Assembly: GCF_949628265.1 (NCBI RefSeq)
Contig: NC_088788.1
Span: forward strand, 2,418,001 to 2,482,000
Length of the DNA stretch: 64,000 nucleotides
Reading direction: 5' to 3'
DNA from: Cloeon dipterum
Taxonomy: Eukaryota; Arthropoda; Insecta; Ephemeroptera; Baetidae
Below are positions 24,161 to 34,832 of this stretch, in pieces (the first letter of the stretch is position 1; each line of letters starts with the position of its first letter). The notes below the pieces were generated by a model. The model did no database searches and was not told where the DNA came from. It saw only the letters and a list, made by a program, of their open reading frames with translations. The position numbers were made by a program, and so were the translations under genes.

Positions 24161-27100
24161 TTAATATTCTTCGCACAAAACATTTGCAACTGAGGTAGTG
24201 CTCAAACCAAGTGAGCTAATTTTTTTTAAAAGGTAATTAGAAGTAAAAGCTGGAATCGAGGAATTTAGAGTAGAAATGCTGTAAGCCAGGTCATTTAGTG
24301 GAGCATTTGAGAAACACCACCGCGGCTGTGCGCCATTCCAAAAAGCGGGAATCCAGAATTCGGCGGTCTTATGCGACGAGGTATATGCTACCACAACACA
24401 TTCGCAATTAGCTCGGACATATATGAATTAGAGAATCGAACCTGGAGCGGTAAAAACACACGCCAACTTCTGCAGTGTGTCCAGAGTGGCCATTCGGAGG
24501 CCGAATTTGCAGCACATAGAGCTTCCGGAGATGTAGGAGAACTAAAAAATTAGCCACCCGGTATTTTGGCAAGTAGTGCTTTAATTTGATTATATTTACA
24601 GTGAAGTATTGAAATGACAAGTACTTTTTGCCGCAAATGTAATCAATCATGTAGGTTGTCACGGCGGGTAACCCTACGACATTTTCAAACACCTGACCTG
24701 AAATAAAAAAGAAGGCAAACCCAGCAGTCAGTAAAATATTCACTTGTACTAAAAAAATCTTTAAACAGAAATGATTGAATTGGTTTATAGATGCCAATGA
24801 AGGCACATGAGGTTAGTTAGATATTAAAATTTTTAATGTTTAAAAAGCCTCTCACTTGTTGTTGTTTCCTCGAACTTCGCTCTAAACACCGGCTAAAATA
24901 AAAGAACAGGTAAATATTAATTTCTTTGACACTTTACACCCTTAAATTATCCCACATCTATAACGCAAGGATAATCTTGGACGCAAAAAGCAGGATGCGG
25001 GGGCAACGGGGCAGCTTCCTGAAAAAATACAACAAAAGAAGATTAATCTGTCTAATAAAAGAACTCGCGAGTGTGACTTGGATTGACTCCGACTGAGAAA
25101 TGGACCGCTCCATTTCATTAACTACGCTCATGAGCACGTCAGGCGCCTTTTCATTGGTACACTTGATCATTTGCGCCGCCTTGTCGCACTCATCCATTCC
25201 ACCTATTTAAGTTTAAATAATAAAACTAAAATTACTCCTACAAAAAAAGCTAACCAGAGGAGCTTGAGCACTCATCTATGATCATCAAGTTTTTCTGGAG
25301 ATCCTCCAAATTGCCAGTTGCCAAATTTTCCAGTATTGCCAGAACTTCATTTTCCACAAACTTTCCGTCAATCATCTATAAAATTTACACTCAAGACTGG
25401 GATGGCCAAACAGAATAAAAAAAATTATACCAAACCGCTATTTTCCCCAATGCACTTGATGAAGCACTTAAACAATAAATTCGGGTTTCTTCACTATTTT
25501 CCAGTTTTAAAAAAACATATGGCATACTTTCATCCTCAAATCATAGTTTGTGTTGTTCAGCAAATTGTCAATTTCCCCTCGAATAGGATAAAATTAAATA
25601 TAGAAGTAAAATAAAATTAATTTACACACTCGAGCTGACATTGTAAATAGCAGCGCACTCGTCTCTCACAGCTTTGCCTCCTGAGGCGGATTTGGTCGTG
25701 TCCCGGGCCTGTAAACTCAGCCTCTCAAATCCAATCGTTTAAAGATTTCTTGCTCAAACCTCGCAGATGTACCGCAGTTTTGTGTCTCCGTTAAAATCAG
25801 CCATCAATGCACTCGACCCATTGATGTACACAGCCAAATAATTCTCCGCTCCGCCTGCGTTGTCCGGCTGTCCCGGCTGCCAATTGGCATCTTTTCGAAC
25901 CAAACGGTTCACAGAGCAGAAGCCGAAAGCCGACTCGCAACCGCTGTCGGTGCCCGAAGTCCAAAAGTTGCCCGGAGTTGTATTTTTTTCTGAGATAAGA
26001 AAAAATGTAATCAATAAATTAAGTCGTATTTAATCTCTTTTTCGAAAAATAAAAAATTAATACTAATTTATCGCTCCAAGTGGGAGACAAAATCATATAT
26101 ATATGGCTAAATATTTAAGTACTTTTAATATGGAATCATATGGCCTATAATTTTATAATATTTGTATTTGCTGAATTCAGTGCGTTAGTCATAAGATTTC
26201 GTGCTTTTAATTTTCCTGCTCTACAAATACAAAATAGATCAGGAAAACAGAAAAGCTACTTTTAATTGGTTTCGTAGCGGTCAGCATTTGTAAAAATTGA
26301 TTAATTTAATAGAGACCTTTAACTCCTCCCAAAACCCCGTCGAATTTGTAATCAAACTGAAGGCTGAGTAGATTCATTCCTAAATCGCAGCAGGCTTTCA
26401 TCGCCCCTAGGAACTGGACGAGATATTTTTTTAGATTCGAGAGGCAGCGGATTACTTTATTTTATATAGAGACTGTTTGCGTCTGGTTCGGGTAGCTATA
26501 AAAGTAAAAACGGCTGTTTTTCTTGTACCAGGAGCCGAGCATATTTGGATCTGTAATAGTTGTGGAGCTCATGAGTAGATAATTATTTGTTACAATTTTT
26601 TTACTTGTTAAATAGTAGGAAGTCTTGCCCTCTTTGGTCAAATTATTAAAAAGTGACAGCTGTTTTTAGGAAAAAGTCAACTTTCAATTAAATTCTTTGA
26701 TTATTTCTAATTACATTTCTTTTGCATGTGATATTGGGGCAAACTGGTGACGTGCATGGTGGCGGCGGCGTTGTTGGACCCTATAAATTTAATATATTAT
26801 AAAAATATCTCTTTTTAATTAGATATGAAACCTAAAATATATTTCAAAATCTGATGTTACTTAAAAATACAGATTTTTGCATCCATAAATATATTATGAG
26901 TTGTAAAAAAGGCAAAAAGTTAGGGATCTGTATTCAAATGGTATTTACTTGGCAGGAAAAAACATTGATCTTGGTGCAATTTTTGTCGGTCAAATAGACA
27001 GAAGTGTTTTCTTTTTTGATGCTCATGTGAACGCAGTTTTCTGATCCGTTCAAATTATCGGGCTGTCCAGGCGCCCAGAGATCCACAGAACCAGTCATCT

Positions 27101-28899
27101 CAGAATAACCACTTTTGGTGCACCACGAGAATTTACTGCCTTGAGTCCTCAGGCCAGAGGTCCAGTAGTTTGACCCGTACTTCCAATTGACAGCTTTTAA
27201 TAAGATTAAATTAAAACTATTATTTTTTAATGTGGACGTTCAGCAAACCCAATTCTTTGAAGCACTGATATTTGGCGTCGTTTTCTATTTCAATCGGTTG
27301 CATTCCAATTGAAGCGCATTTGATGGCGTTTTCCCTCCACGTCACCTGCACGAGTTTAATTTCGATAATTATTTTGAATATAGGAGAGCAGGCTCACCAA
27401 AGATTTGCCGAACACAAAAAGTTGATTGCATGAGGTAACCCAAAAACCGAACTTGTCCGGATCTACAGGTTGCACAAATTTAGTAATAAATTTTATACTA
27501 AATAATTCAAGAAATTAAACCCTTCAATCGTCCACTGGTTTCAAATAGCCCCTTCTGAAAGGGTTGATATGGTACACAATAATATGAAACATTGATGTTT
27601 ATATTTTACATTAAGTGCTGGGAATGAAGATTCACATTTTTCTAAGATGACGAGATCCTATTTTCCGTTAAAATTGAAGAAACTCGAAATTAAAACAAAA
27701 AAATTTAATGCGTTAGTACTGCTAAAGATGGAGTTGGTGGGGTTGTTGTCGAGGTTGTTGCTCTTGTTGTCGTAGTTGAAGACGATAATTTTGTCGTAAT
27801 CAATGTTGTTGAGGTTGTTGAGATTGATGTCACTTCAGTAGACCAGGTTGATGACGTCGTAAATAATAATGTCAAAACTGGAGTTGTCAACGTTGTTCTC
27901 AGGTCTGTTGATGATGATGTTGTAATTGTAGTTGGGTCCATTGTTGCTGGGGTTGAGGTTGCATCAATTGTTGAGGTAGATGTCGCTTCAGTTGAATAGG
28001 TGAAGATTGGTGCAGCAATATCACTACTTATAGTGGAAGAAAAAAACATCGTTTTATATGTACAAGTTTTACTTCACGTACTTGTGCGTGCAATTTCAAA
28101 GAACAACAATAAAATCGTGATATATTCATATTTCCCCGTTTGAGAATTTAATAACTTGGTATTCTCCTCTCGAATTTGAAACAAATTGGTGATCTTACAA
28201 TGCTGTTGTTGAATAAGGTTCTGATTGTAGCTCTTCAATATTTTTGCTGCTGATGGTAATATTTGTTTCCTTTGTTGAGCTCTGATATTTAAATAACTTT
28301 AGGTTTAAAGTTCATCCTATCGACATTTTTACTCTTTTATTTGTGGGTGGGAATTTTTGATCAACGATGTTTTCAACCTCTCGGTGACGTTTTGCTTTAA
28401 TTTTGCTCCTGGGTTGATGCATGATTTGTTTCCACAGCATTTTAATATGATTTGTCTGCGGGCGCTCTTTCTTGACGCTTTAGGAGACTCTACTGCACTG
28501 TTCAGGTCGAAAAACTACGAAAATTAAAAATAATTTGTATCACTATGGCGATAGAAAATTTCTTTTGATTTTGAGGGACTTATTCTAAGTCAAAAATAAT
28601 TCTAAAATCATTTTGGTTTCAAGATCCTAATGTTAAAAAAATAAATCTTTTTCAAAAATCAGATCTGTAATAACCTATAGAAATCTAATAGTCAAATCAT
28701 CAAATACAAATACATTTCCAGGTTTCCATAAATTTTAAAATCCAGAACTAGATTTTTGCAATTTTATCTTTAATATGTTCACACGCAAAACATGACTAGA
28801 GCAATTATTTGTTAACAATCAGCGCGCACAATTTTAAGAGATAAACATGAAATTGAATATTACCAGGATATTTAGAAGGAAGATCGTCAATATCTGCAT
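24161..28899 (-). CDS. Gene F: family II secreted mucin with three CTLDs and a six-cysteine OBP domain
   Basis: Close paralogue of E in the same order. Exons include 28864-28899 (signal peptide MQILTIFLLNIL), 28333-28514 (IILKCCGNKSC), 28199-28269, 27720-28026 (Ser/Thr-rich, shorter than in E), 27610-27657, CTLDa with APGQPDNLNG between about 26950 and 27460, linker with CTSPVCPNITC near 26710-26780, CTLDb ending near 25760, OBP 25630-25708 + 25528-25577 + 25431-25466 + 25255-25375 + 25078-25202, and CTLDc ending in exon 24161-24387. From the 27720 exon onward all junctions are in phase. Exon 28333-28514 has a net 7-nt loss against E, so it ends in another phase than the next exon expects; the mucin exon also starts at a different acceptor. 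The N-terminal part may be damaged or spliced differently. Confidence 0.8.
25078..25708 (-). other. Classical six-cysteine OBP domain of gene F
   Basis: Same spacing as E (25-3-42-9-8). Key pieces are VRDECAAIYNV, CFIKCIGENSGL, IIDEC and DECDKAAQMIKC. Reading frame and cysteine spacing are kept between E and F despite many silent and conservative differences, which argues for selection on the domain. Confidence 0.87.
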
Positions 28900-29123
28900 G
28901 TTCAGAAGTGATTTGGTTGCCAACTGATCAAGGTTTTTAAGCGATTGCTGTAAAGCAACTTATGACGGAAGTCCAGCAGCTTGTTATTTCCTTTTTGACA
29001 TCATTAAAATCTGAATATTAAAACCAAGGAATGCAGCCGGTGTTGTTTCGTGTTAGTCATGATTTTTATCGAGAATTTTAATTTTTTGTCAATCCCTAAT
29101 CACCAATGTTTCGGAATGACATT

Positions 29124-29494
29124 TTATCTTTTCCAGGAAATATTCGATGCCACGTTTGCTCTCCTATAGGTGTTTGCCTGATCAACCAATAGCTGCGCGA
29201 CAGCTCTGGCTTCATTTGTGCGACCTAACTTGGCCAAACACCAGGCTTTACTTTCCTGCACACTCTTTGCCATGAACAAATTGCCCTGGTACACGTGCCT
29301 CAATTCTCGGTACGCGCGCAAGGCAGCGCTGTACTCGCCCTTAAAATACAGAAAGTCGGCGTACTGCTTGTACCATCACAGTCTTTGGGAGAGAAATAGA
29401 GAGGCGTGAATTGCGGGGCTGCCATTTCAACTTGCTGCTTGTCGCATTCAAGAAGATCGTTCCCAAAATTGAAAAACTCCTCCATGGCTCCCAA
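29124..29494 (-). pseudogene. TPR-like fragment, frame-broken
   Basis: The minus strand reads MEEFFNFGNDLLECDKQQVE in one frame, then KQYADFLYFKGEYSAALRAY and KAWCLAKLGRTNEARA in another. The second part has the helix-turn-helix look of tetratricopeptide repeats (A/Y/G positions such as YADFLYFKGEYSAAL). The frame change near 29370 and the lack of clear splice sites suggest a pseudogene or a fragment of a gene I do not recognise. Confidence 0.4.
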
Positions 29495-29559
29495 TCAGCT
29501 GTTTCCACGACGGCCTACTAACGAGTTTCTCGGCTTTTTCCTCTTCACGCTCAAGTTTG

Positions 29560-30985
29560 GGAAGCCGTCCTTCTCGATGGCTTCAAATATCCTTGTTCGA
29601 CCTGCAGCCAAAAAATAGAGTTGACGATATCCTGGAAAATAGGATGAACAACTGGTTTAATTTTATTTTGATCACCATGCAAGAAAACACATTTCTCAAG
29701 ACTGAAAAATTGAAAAATAAAAACGGAATTCATCCTCAACACTTAAAAATACCATTTGACTTAACTCGTTCCTCGTATTAAAATCGGCAAAGCTGCGTAT
29801 TTCGGCGCAAAACCCGAGAAATCGACGCGTGGCAACGCGGAACGGCGTGTCGAGTAGTCAAAATCCGGCCCATAGGCAAATAAAAAAAATAAATATTTAT
29901 ACTTCAGCACCGTTAGACGGGCCTAAAAGACGCAGAATTTTACGGAGTCTTAAACACTTTGTTTTTTTTTACTCTACGACCCATAGGAGCTGAGTTATTA
30001 ATTTTTAAAGTCGAAAAAAACGCAATTTCTGACATTTCAAAATTTGGTTTTTGGGGCCCAGACAGGGCCCTATGGGCCGGATGGTACCGATTATTGTACC
30101 GATCGACGCCCCTTGGTGGGGCACGTCCAGCCATGTGTGGTCTTTCAAAATCAGACCATTTTTAGAATTTTTATGAGTTATTTTCTTCTAATTTTCGAAA
30201 AAGTCGAAATTTTCAATTACTTCCGCCAGCCATATTCCCCTTGCAGGACAAATATGGATCCTCAATCAACGCGAAATCATTTTAAGACGAACTAAGAGCC
30301 GATCTGATCAAAATCCTTGGAGGAGATAGACTTTGAGCTTTGAAAAACGTGATTTTCGCAGTTTTCGCACTTACTCCATAAACATGGGAAATTCAAAATT
30401 CGCGATTCTTCCTAATTCAGCACAATTAAAGGGATATTATCGACTCCATCGCACGCACAGGACCTCTTCCAGTCTGGAAACTAATTTTCAGACTTTTCGC
30501 GCCCATAGAAAAATTAAAATTGATTTTTTTATTTTTTGGCTTAGCGACATTGCGGCCAAAAATAGTTTTATTTTTGTTAAAATTCGGCCGTTCGTCCGAT
30601 CATTAACCACGACCCCTCATCGGACAGGTCTCGGACGGGGCTTTAATCTGCGGTACCCTAACGACCTTTTGCAGGGTACTCCACGACCTGAGATCATTTT
30701 AAGGCCGGTTTTTAATGATTTTATCCATTTTATCAGTACTTTCGAGCACATTTGGCGATACTCAGCGATTATTATTTCATACCCTTGCCTGTCACCAACC
30801 TTCCTCAGGTCGCGGGACCTGATATAAGACCCCAGACTGTTTTTTTGCGTATTTACCGGCGCCGTCGCTTCTATTTGAGTTTTTTCGTCAGCGGACAGTT
30901 GCCCAAAGTGCCCATAGGGGCGCAAGCTAATTGTTATGTTGTTTTTAATTTTAAAAATATATCTTAAGTTAACAGTCAACTTGTC
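29560..30985. other. Gene-free stretch
   Basis: Only short, unconvincing reading frames; base composition is mixed with several GC-rich patches (for example 30040-30130). No splice-linked exons, tandem repeats or terminal repeats could be made out. Confidence 0.4.
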
Positions 30986-30991
30986 TTTTAC

Positions 30992-31654
30992 CTGTTGAGA
31001 GACAAGAAGTTCTGGATGAGTCTCCACAAGCTCCCATCAGACAAAACGTGTTCCTCGAAAACCAATTTACCGTTCTGAGTTGAAAAATATGTAATCAGTC
31101 ACCTTCCTCATTAAACCAATTATTATTCTCACGTGTTTCAGAACCCTGAAGATCTCCTTCAGTGCCTTGGACTCGTTCAAGGACGACCACATCCACGCTG
31201 CAACTCGGCACCTGCGAGATTTTTCTGCCGAGCCGCAAATTAATGAACTGCTTCAGCGTTAGATGAGATTTCTCTAGGGTTTTCCTGAGGTACTGCTCTC
31301 GCAGAAGGGGTTGATGTCCAGCATCAGCAGCTCGCTGTTGGAAGATAACGCGGCGAGATTGGCACCTGGACTAATTAGAGTGTTAAAAATGCAATAATAG
31401 GAAGATGATTTAAATATTTACCACCAGCGCATCCAATTTACAAAATTACTAAATCGCTGTCAACTCTCCTGACGAGCTCACAAAAGATTCTGGACAGCTC
31501 AGGGTTGAAATGAGGCTTGTTTCTCGACTTTCTTGCAACCTCCCACGCGCAGAATCTATAGTAAACCATCAAATAATTTAATGGACCTAGCTTAATTGAA
31601 TTCATACCGTAGCCAGGAGTTGGGAGCGATTTGTTTCACAAGCGCCATGGCCAT
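30992..31654 (-). pseudogene. Decayed METTL7/TMT1-like methyltransferase gene
   Basis: Class I SAM-methyltransferase signatures on the minus strand, in exons 31608-31654 (start MAMALVKQIAPNSWLR), 31422-31555, 31133-31365 and 30992-31074, with good GT-AG introns of about 50-60 nt. Motif I region reads LVIL*IGCAGGANLAALS (stop where Glu is usual), followed by LLMLDINPF, VPSCSVDVVV and KALKEIFRVLK, then GKLVFEEHV, as in the METTL7 family. Besides the stop, exon 31133-31365 needs two frame changes to keep the family pattern. No downstream exon is found. Introns show it is not a retrocopy; it is a decayed or locally damaged host gene. Confidence 0.7.
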
Positions 31655-31699
31655 GGTGCAGAAGAGAGCGAAAGGTCGGAAAATACGAAACCTGACGCG

Positions 31700-32690
31700 A
31701 TCGTAAAATCACCCAAGGTCATAGAAAAGATTCTTTGATGTCATTCCCGCATTTTGAAATGCAAGAAAACGCATTTCAAAGTCGAATTCACGGAATAAAC
31801 GCGTACTCCGCACAGTTCTTGTTTTGTTTACATCCACACGATCATCTGGCGGACGGCGGAGTGTAGGGATGGAAAGTGACCACGCCCACCATCCAGGCAG
31901 CGCGAGCGCGGGCTCACATCATGGTCCAGAACTGTTCAGAACACCCTAACAATTTCTGCTATACAATCTACCCAGCCGACGACCTTTGCTATGATGCGTG
32001 ACTGATTGTGAGCAGTTCATGTCATTCTTTATTCAAGATTAATAAAGATTATGTATTCGTCCAGGTCGCGGTAAAATTGCGCATATTTCTACAAATATCC
32101 AAATTTTCACTGTCGAATTGATATTGTTGCCCGATTGCAGAGCTTCAAACTTCTCGTGAGCTATTTTTAGTAATAAAAATCAGCTATGTAGATGTTTGAA
32201 AAGTATTTTTGGTATTTCCCTTTCTTCCTAAATAATTATATAACATAGAAGTTTTAAGCGCATACAAATAATGAAAATATCGTGTATTAAAATATGGTTT
32301 AATTAAAACTAAAGATAATCTCTATTTTTTAAAATTAATTTAGGCGACTATTTAGGCCTCCAGAAGCCAAAAAGAGAACGTGTTGTAATAATTTAAAATC
32401 AATATAACTTCCTAAATTATGTAAAAATTACACACCAATCATACTAAAATCGGTTTTGACTGGAAACTTTTTCCCAGTGACATTTATTGATAGTCAGCTC
32501 GGAAAGGTTTTGAAAATATTATCACAAAAATCGATATCTTATACGCAATTTTCCCAGCTAAAACGACGAAAATTCGGGGTTTGTTCTGAATATTAAAAAT
32601 TATAAAAGTAAAAAAGTAGATTCCTTTGTATAAATGGCCGAAATGGAGTGCAATGGGTCTTATTATTCTCATTGTTTTTGCTGAGAATAT
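31700..32690. other. Gene-free stretch, possible old promoter
   Basis: Bases 31790-31940 are GC-richer than the surroundings and lie just upstream of the methyltransferase relic, so they could be its former promoter. The rest is AT-rich with no feature seen. Confidence 0.3.
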
Positions 32691-33546
32691 GGAGTCAAGC
32701 AGCTATATAGCGTGTGGTGCTGCAGCTGCGGATTTTAGTATGATTTTAGTTCCAAACTGAGTGAGCTGAGCAGTCAGAGGACTGTTTGGGACGGCGATAG
32801 TAACATTTTCGGCATTTGTCTCTAGTTTAAAAATCGGTGAGAGGGTTTCTTTCCATAAAAATGTGTGTTTTTCGAAAACTTCTTCTTTGCGGACACGACC
32901 CAGCACGATTACGGGCAAACGTGGATAAGTTGCAGTCCAGGAAATTCTCCAAAGTCCAAGATAGATTGTTTAATGCTTGGAAAAATGGAGTTCGCCGCAG
33001 GACGTAATAAGAAGTACAAATTAAAATGTACATTTCCAAAATATTTCCTCCAATCGTTCTGGAGTGTTATTTGCAGGGCTGGGCGTGGGAATAATTCGGT
33101 TTTTTTTGCGGCTAGTGTCTCCTGGGTTTTGCAAACAAATTTCGCAGCCATTGATTTCTGCCTTTTTCAACTTTGCTATGCAAAATTTTCTTTAGATAAT
33201 TTTTTATTTATGAATAAATCATTAAAAACACTAAACGCTTTGAACCCCAGATTTTCAGGTACCGTTTATCATCAGTTTTCGTGGAAAATAAACTGGTAAA
33301 TTTCGAGATTGTTACATAAAGTGCAATCAACTGCATGGAACACTGCACTGCAAATTTAGGAAGCTCTCTGGGAGATTCTTAGGCCTGGTTATTTGTGTGT
33401 TATCAAAAACAATTTTATGGATTTTTGGGGTTCCCAAAATATTTTAAATCGTTTACTTTATATACGTAAGCTCATAATATGTGCCTATAGCCGCTGGTCT
33501 CGCTTGACACGCAGATAGCCGAGCACAAATAAATGTTTAGTGTGCC
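32690..33546. repeat. Left inverted-repeat arm flanking gene D, interrupted
   Basis: Bases 32690-32740 and 33385-33546 match, in reverse orientation and in order, the segment 41598-41811 on the other side of gene D. Shared words include GATAGCCGAGCACAAA, TTTAGTGTGC and GTGCTGCAGCTGC. About 640 bases (32741-33384) interrupt the left arm and look like a later insertion with no coding content. Confidence 0.6.
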
Positions 33547-33769
33547 AAACTCATCCGCGCAGAACAGTTATTATTATTTAAAACCCTAAATTTTGCGTTT
33601 TTTATTTTTGCGGAAGTTTTTGCAATGAATATTAAAAGATATTATCAATATTTAATTAGAACATTTCTTATAAAAGAACTCAAAATTATTGTTCCCACTC
33701 TGCCATAAAAATAAGATAAAACTTCGGTGTCAAACAAACAACTGTAATTAGACACAGTCTTTTATTTTA

Positions 33770-34125
33770 TGCATGTTGACTGGCAAAATTTTCGCCCTTT
33801 TCCATTTTCCTCCGTGGTTGAGTGGACTTCAATAAGGACAGGTAGGCATCCTCTGGACTCTCTGGGAGCAGTCCCGCAGGATGCTGGCCATAAAGCCGAG
33901 CACTCGAGCGTCCTTGGCACGCGCGCCATCCGTTTGCACATCCCATTGTGGACCGACCGCTGCTCCGATTTGCTCGTCGACGTACTGCAGCGGCTCACCG
34001 TCGACCGCGTCGACCGTATACCAAAAAGCAATTAAAACGGCGCTGGTGCTCGCGTGTTGTTCGTCACGTAACTTTTGCGATGATTCATAATACAAATTAT
34101 TTCTGAAATCGTAGCTTTTGCACTT
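33770..34125 (-). CDS. Unrecognised 3'-terminal exon or fragment
   Basis: An open frame on the minus strand (stop at 33829) can start at an acceptor ATTTCAG near 34107 and reads NNLYYESSQKLRDEQHAS, then AVLIAFWYTVDAVDGEPL, QYVDEQIGAAVGPQWDVQ and VLGFMASILRDCSQRV. Composition is protein-like and GC-richer than the flanks, and a TTTATT (AATAAA on the minus strand) follows near 33762. I do not recognise the family, and no upstream exons are evident; the hAT-like MITE at 34157 lies directly upstream. Confidence 0.35.
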
Positions 34126-34156
34126 TGACATATACAACAGAGGAACGCGTGGCTCT

Positions 34157-34490
34157 CAGGGTTCGCCAATTTTGCAATGCGCAAAAATGTACCACTGGTT
34201 TTTTGCGCCAAAAACCTGCTGGAAAAACCCACTAGTTTTGGGGTTTTCCGCATTTTCCGAATTTAACCCGAATATAGTCAATTTTCGCTCCAAAAGAGTC
34301 TAAAATTGTCAGTGTAACCAGTGGCTCTAATACTGATTTTGGTGATTTTGAAAAATACCTTTTTTTGGTCATCCATCACGAGAATATTTTTTTTCCATAA
34401 GAATGCATGTGTTTCGGAAAAATGCGCAAAATTGCAGAAAAACCCGCAAAAAACAGTTTTTTGCAATGCAGTGGGTTTTTGCGAACCCTG
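34157..34490. mobile_element. hAT-like MITE
   Basis: 334 bp with terminal inverted repeats CAGGGTTCGC / GCGAACCCTG that continue imperfectly inward. It is flanked by 8-bp target duplications GTGGCTCT (34149-34156) and GTTGCTCT (34491-34498), one mismatch. An 8-bp duplication and a CAGGG start are typical of the hAT superfamily. No transposase coding. Confidence 0.75.
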
Positions 34491-34679
34491 GTTGCTCTGC
34501 CTCTGGAACGCATTTTGATGAGACGGTAAATTAGAAGAAGATGGAAAATGCAGCAAAAACATTGTTCTATAAATTTATACTATTCTCTAGAACAGAATGA
34601 TTGTTCTTATTGCATTTGAATAAATTTTTAAATTCTTTAATTATATTGACTTGTTAAAAATTTTAATGCGAACTCTCCA

Positions 34680-34832
34680 ACGTCCATGTTCTGATTTGAA
34701 AATTATGGGGGAAATAGTGCGACGTCAATAGTTCGTTACACATGACAGGAAGTTCCATATATTCCACACTTATTCATGCTGAAGCCTGTACCTCTGTTTT
34801 ATCGACAGCTCTTTTACAGCATAGAAGGCAAA
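34680..34832 (+). promoter_or_regulatory. 5' flank of gene D
   Basis: The 130 nt before the ATG match the proximal flanks of A, B and C, including CGACAGCTCT and a CAGGAAGTT stretch. The distal CATTTGAATTCC block present in A, B and C is missing, so D may be expressed differently. Confidence 0.4.

Noticed and set aside
29560-34150. Retrovirus- or Polinton-like element in the gap between F and D
   Set aside because: No reverse transcriptase, integrase, capsid or polymerase signatures and no long terminal repeats were seen.
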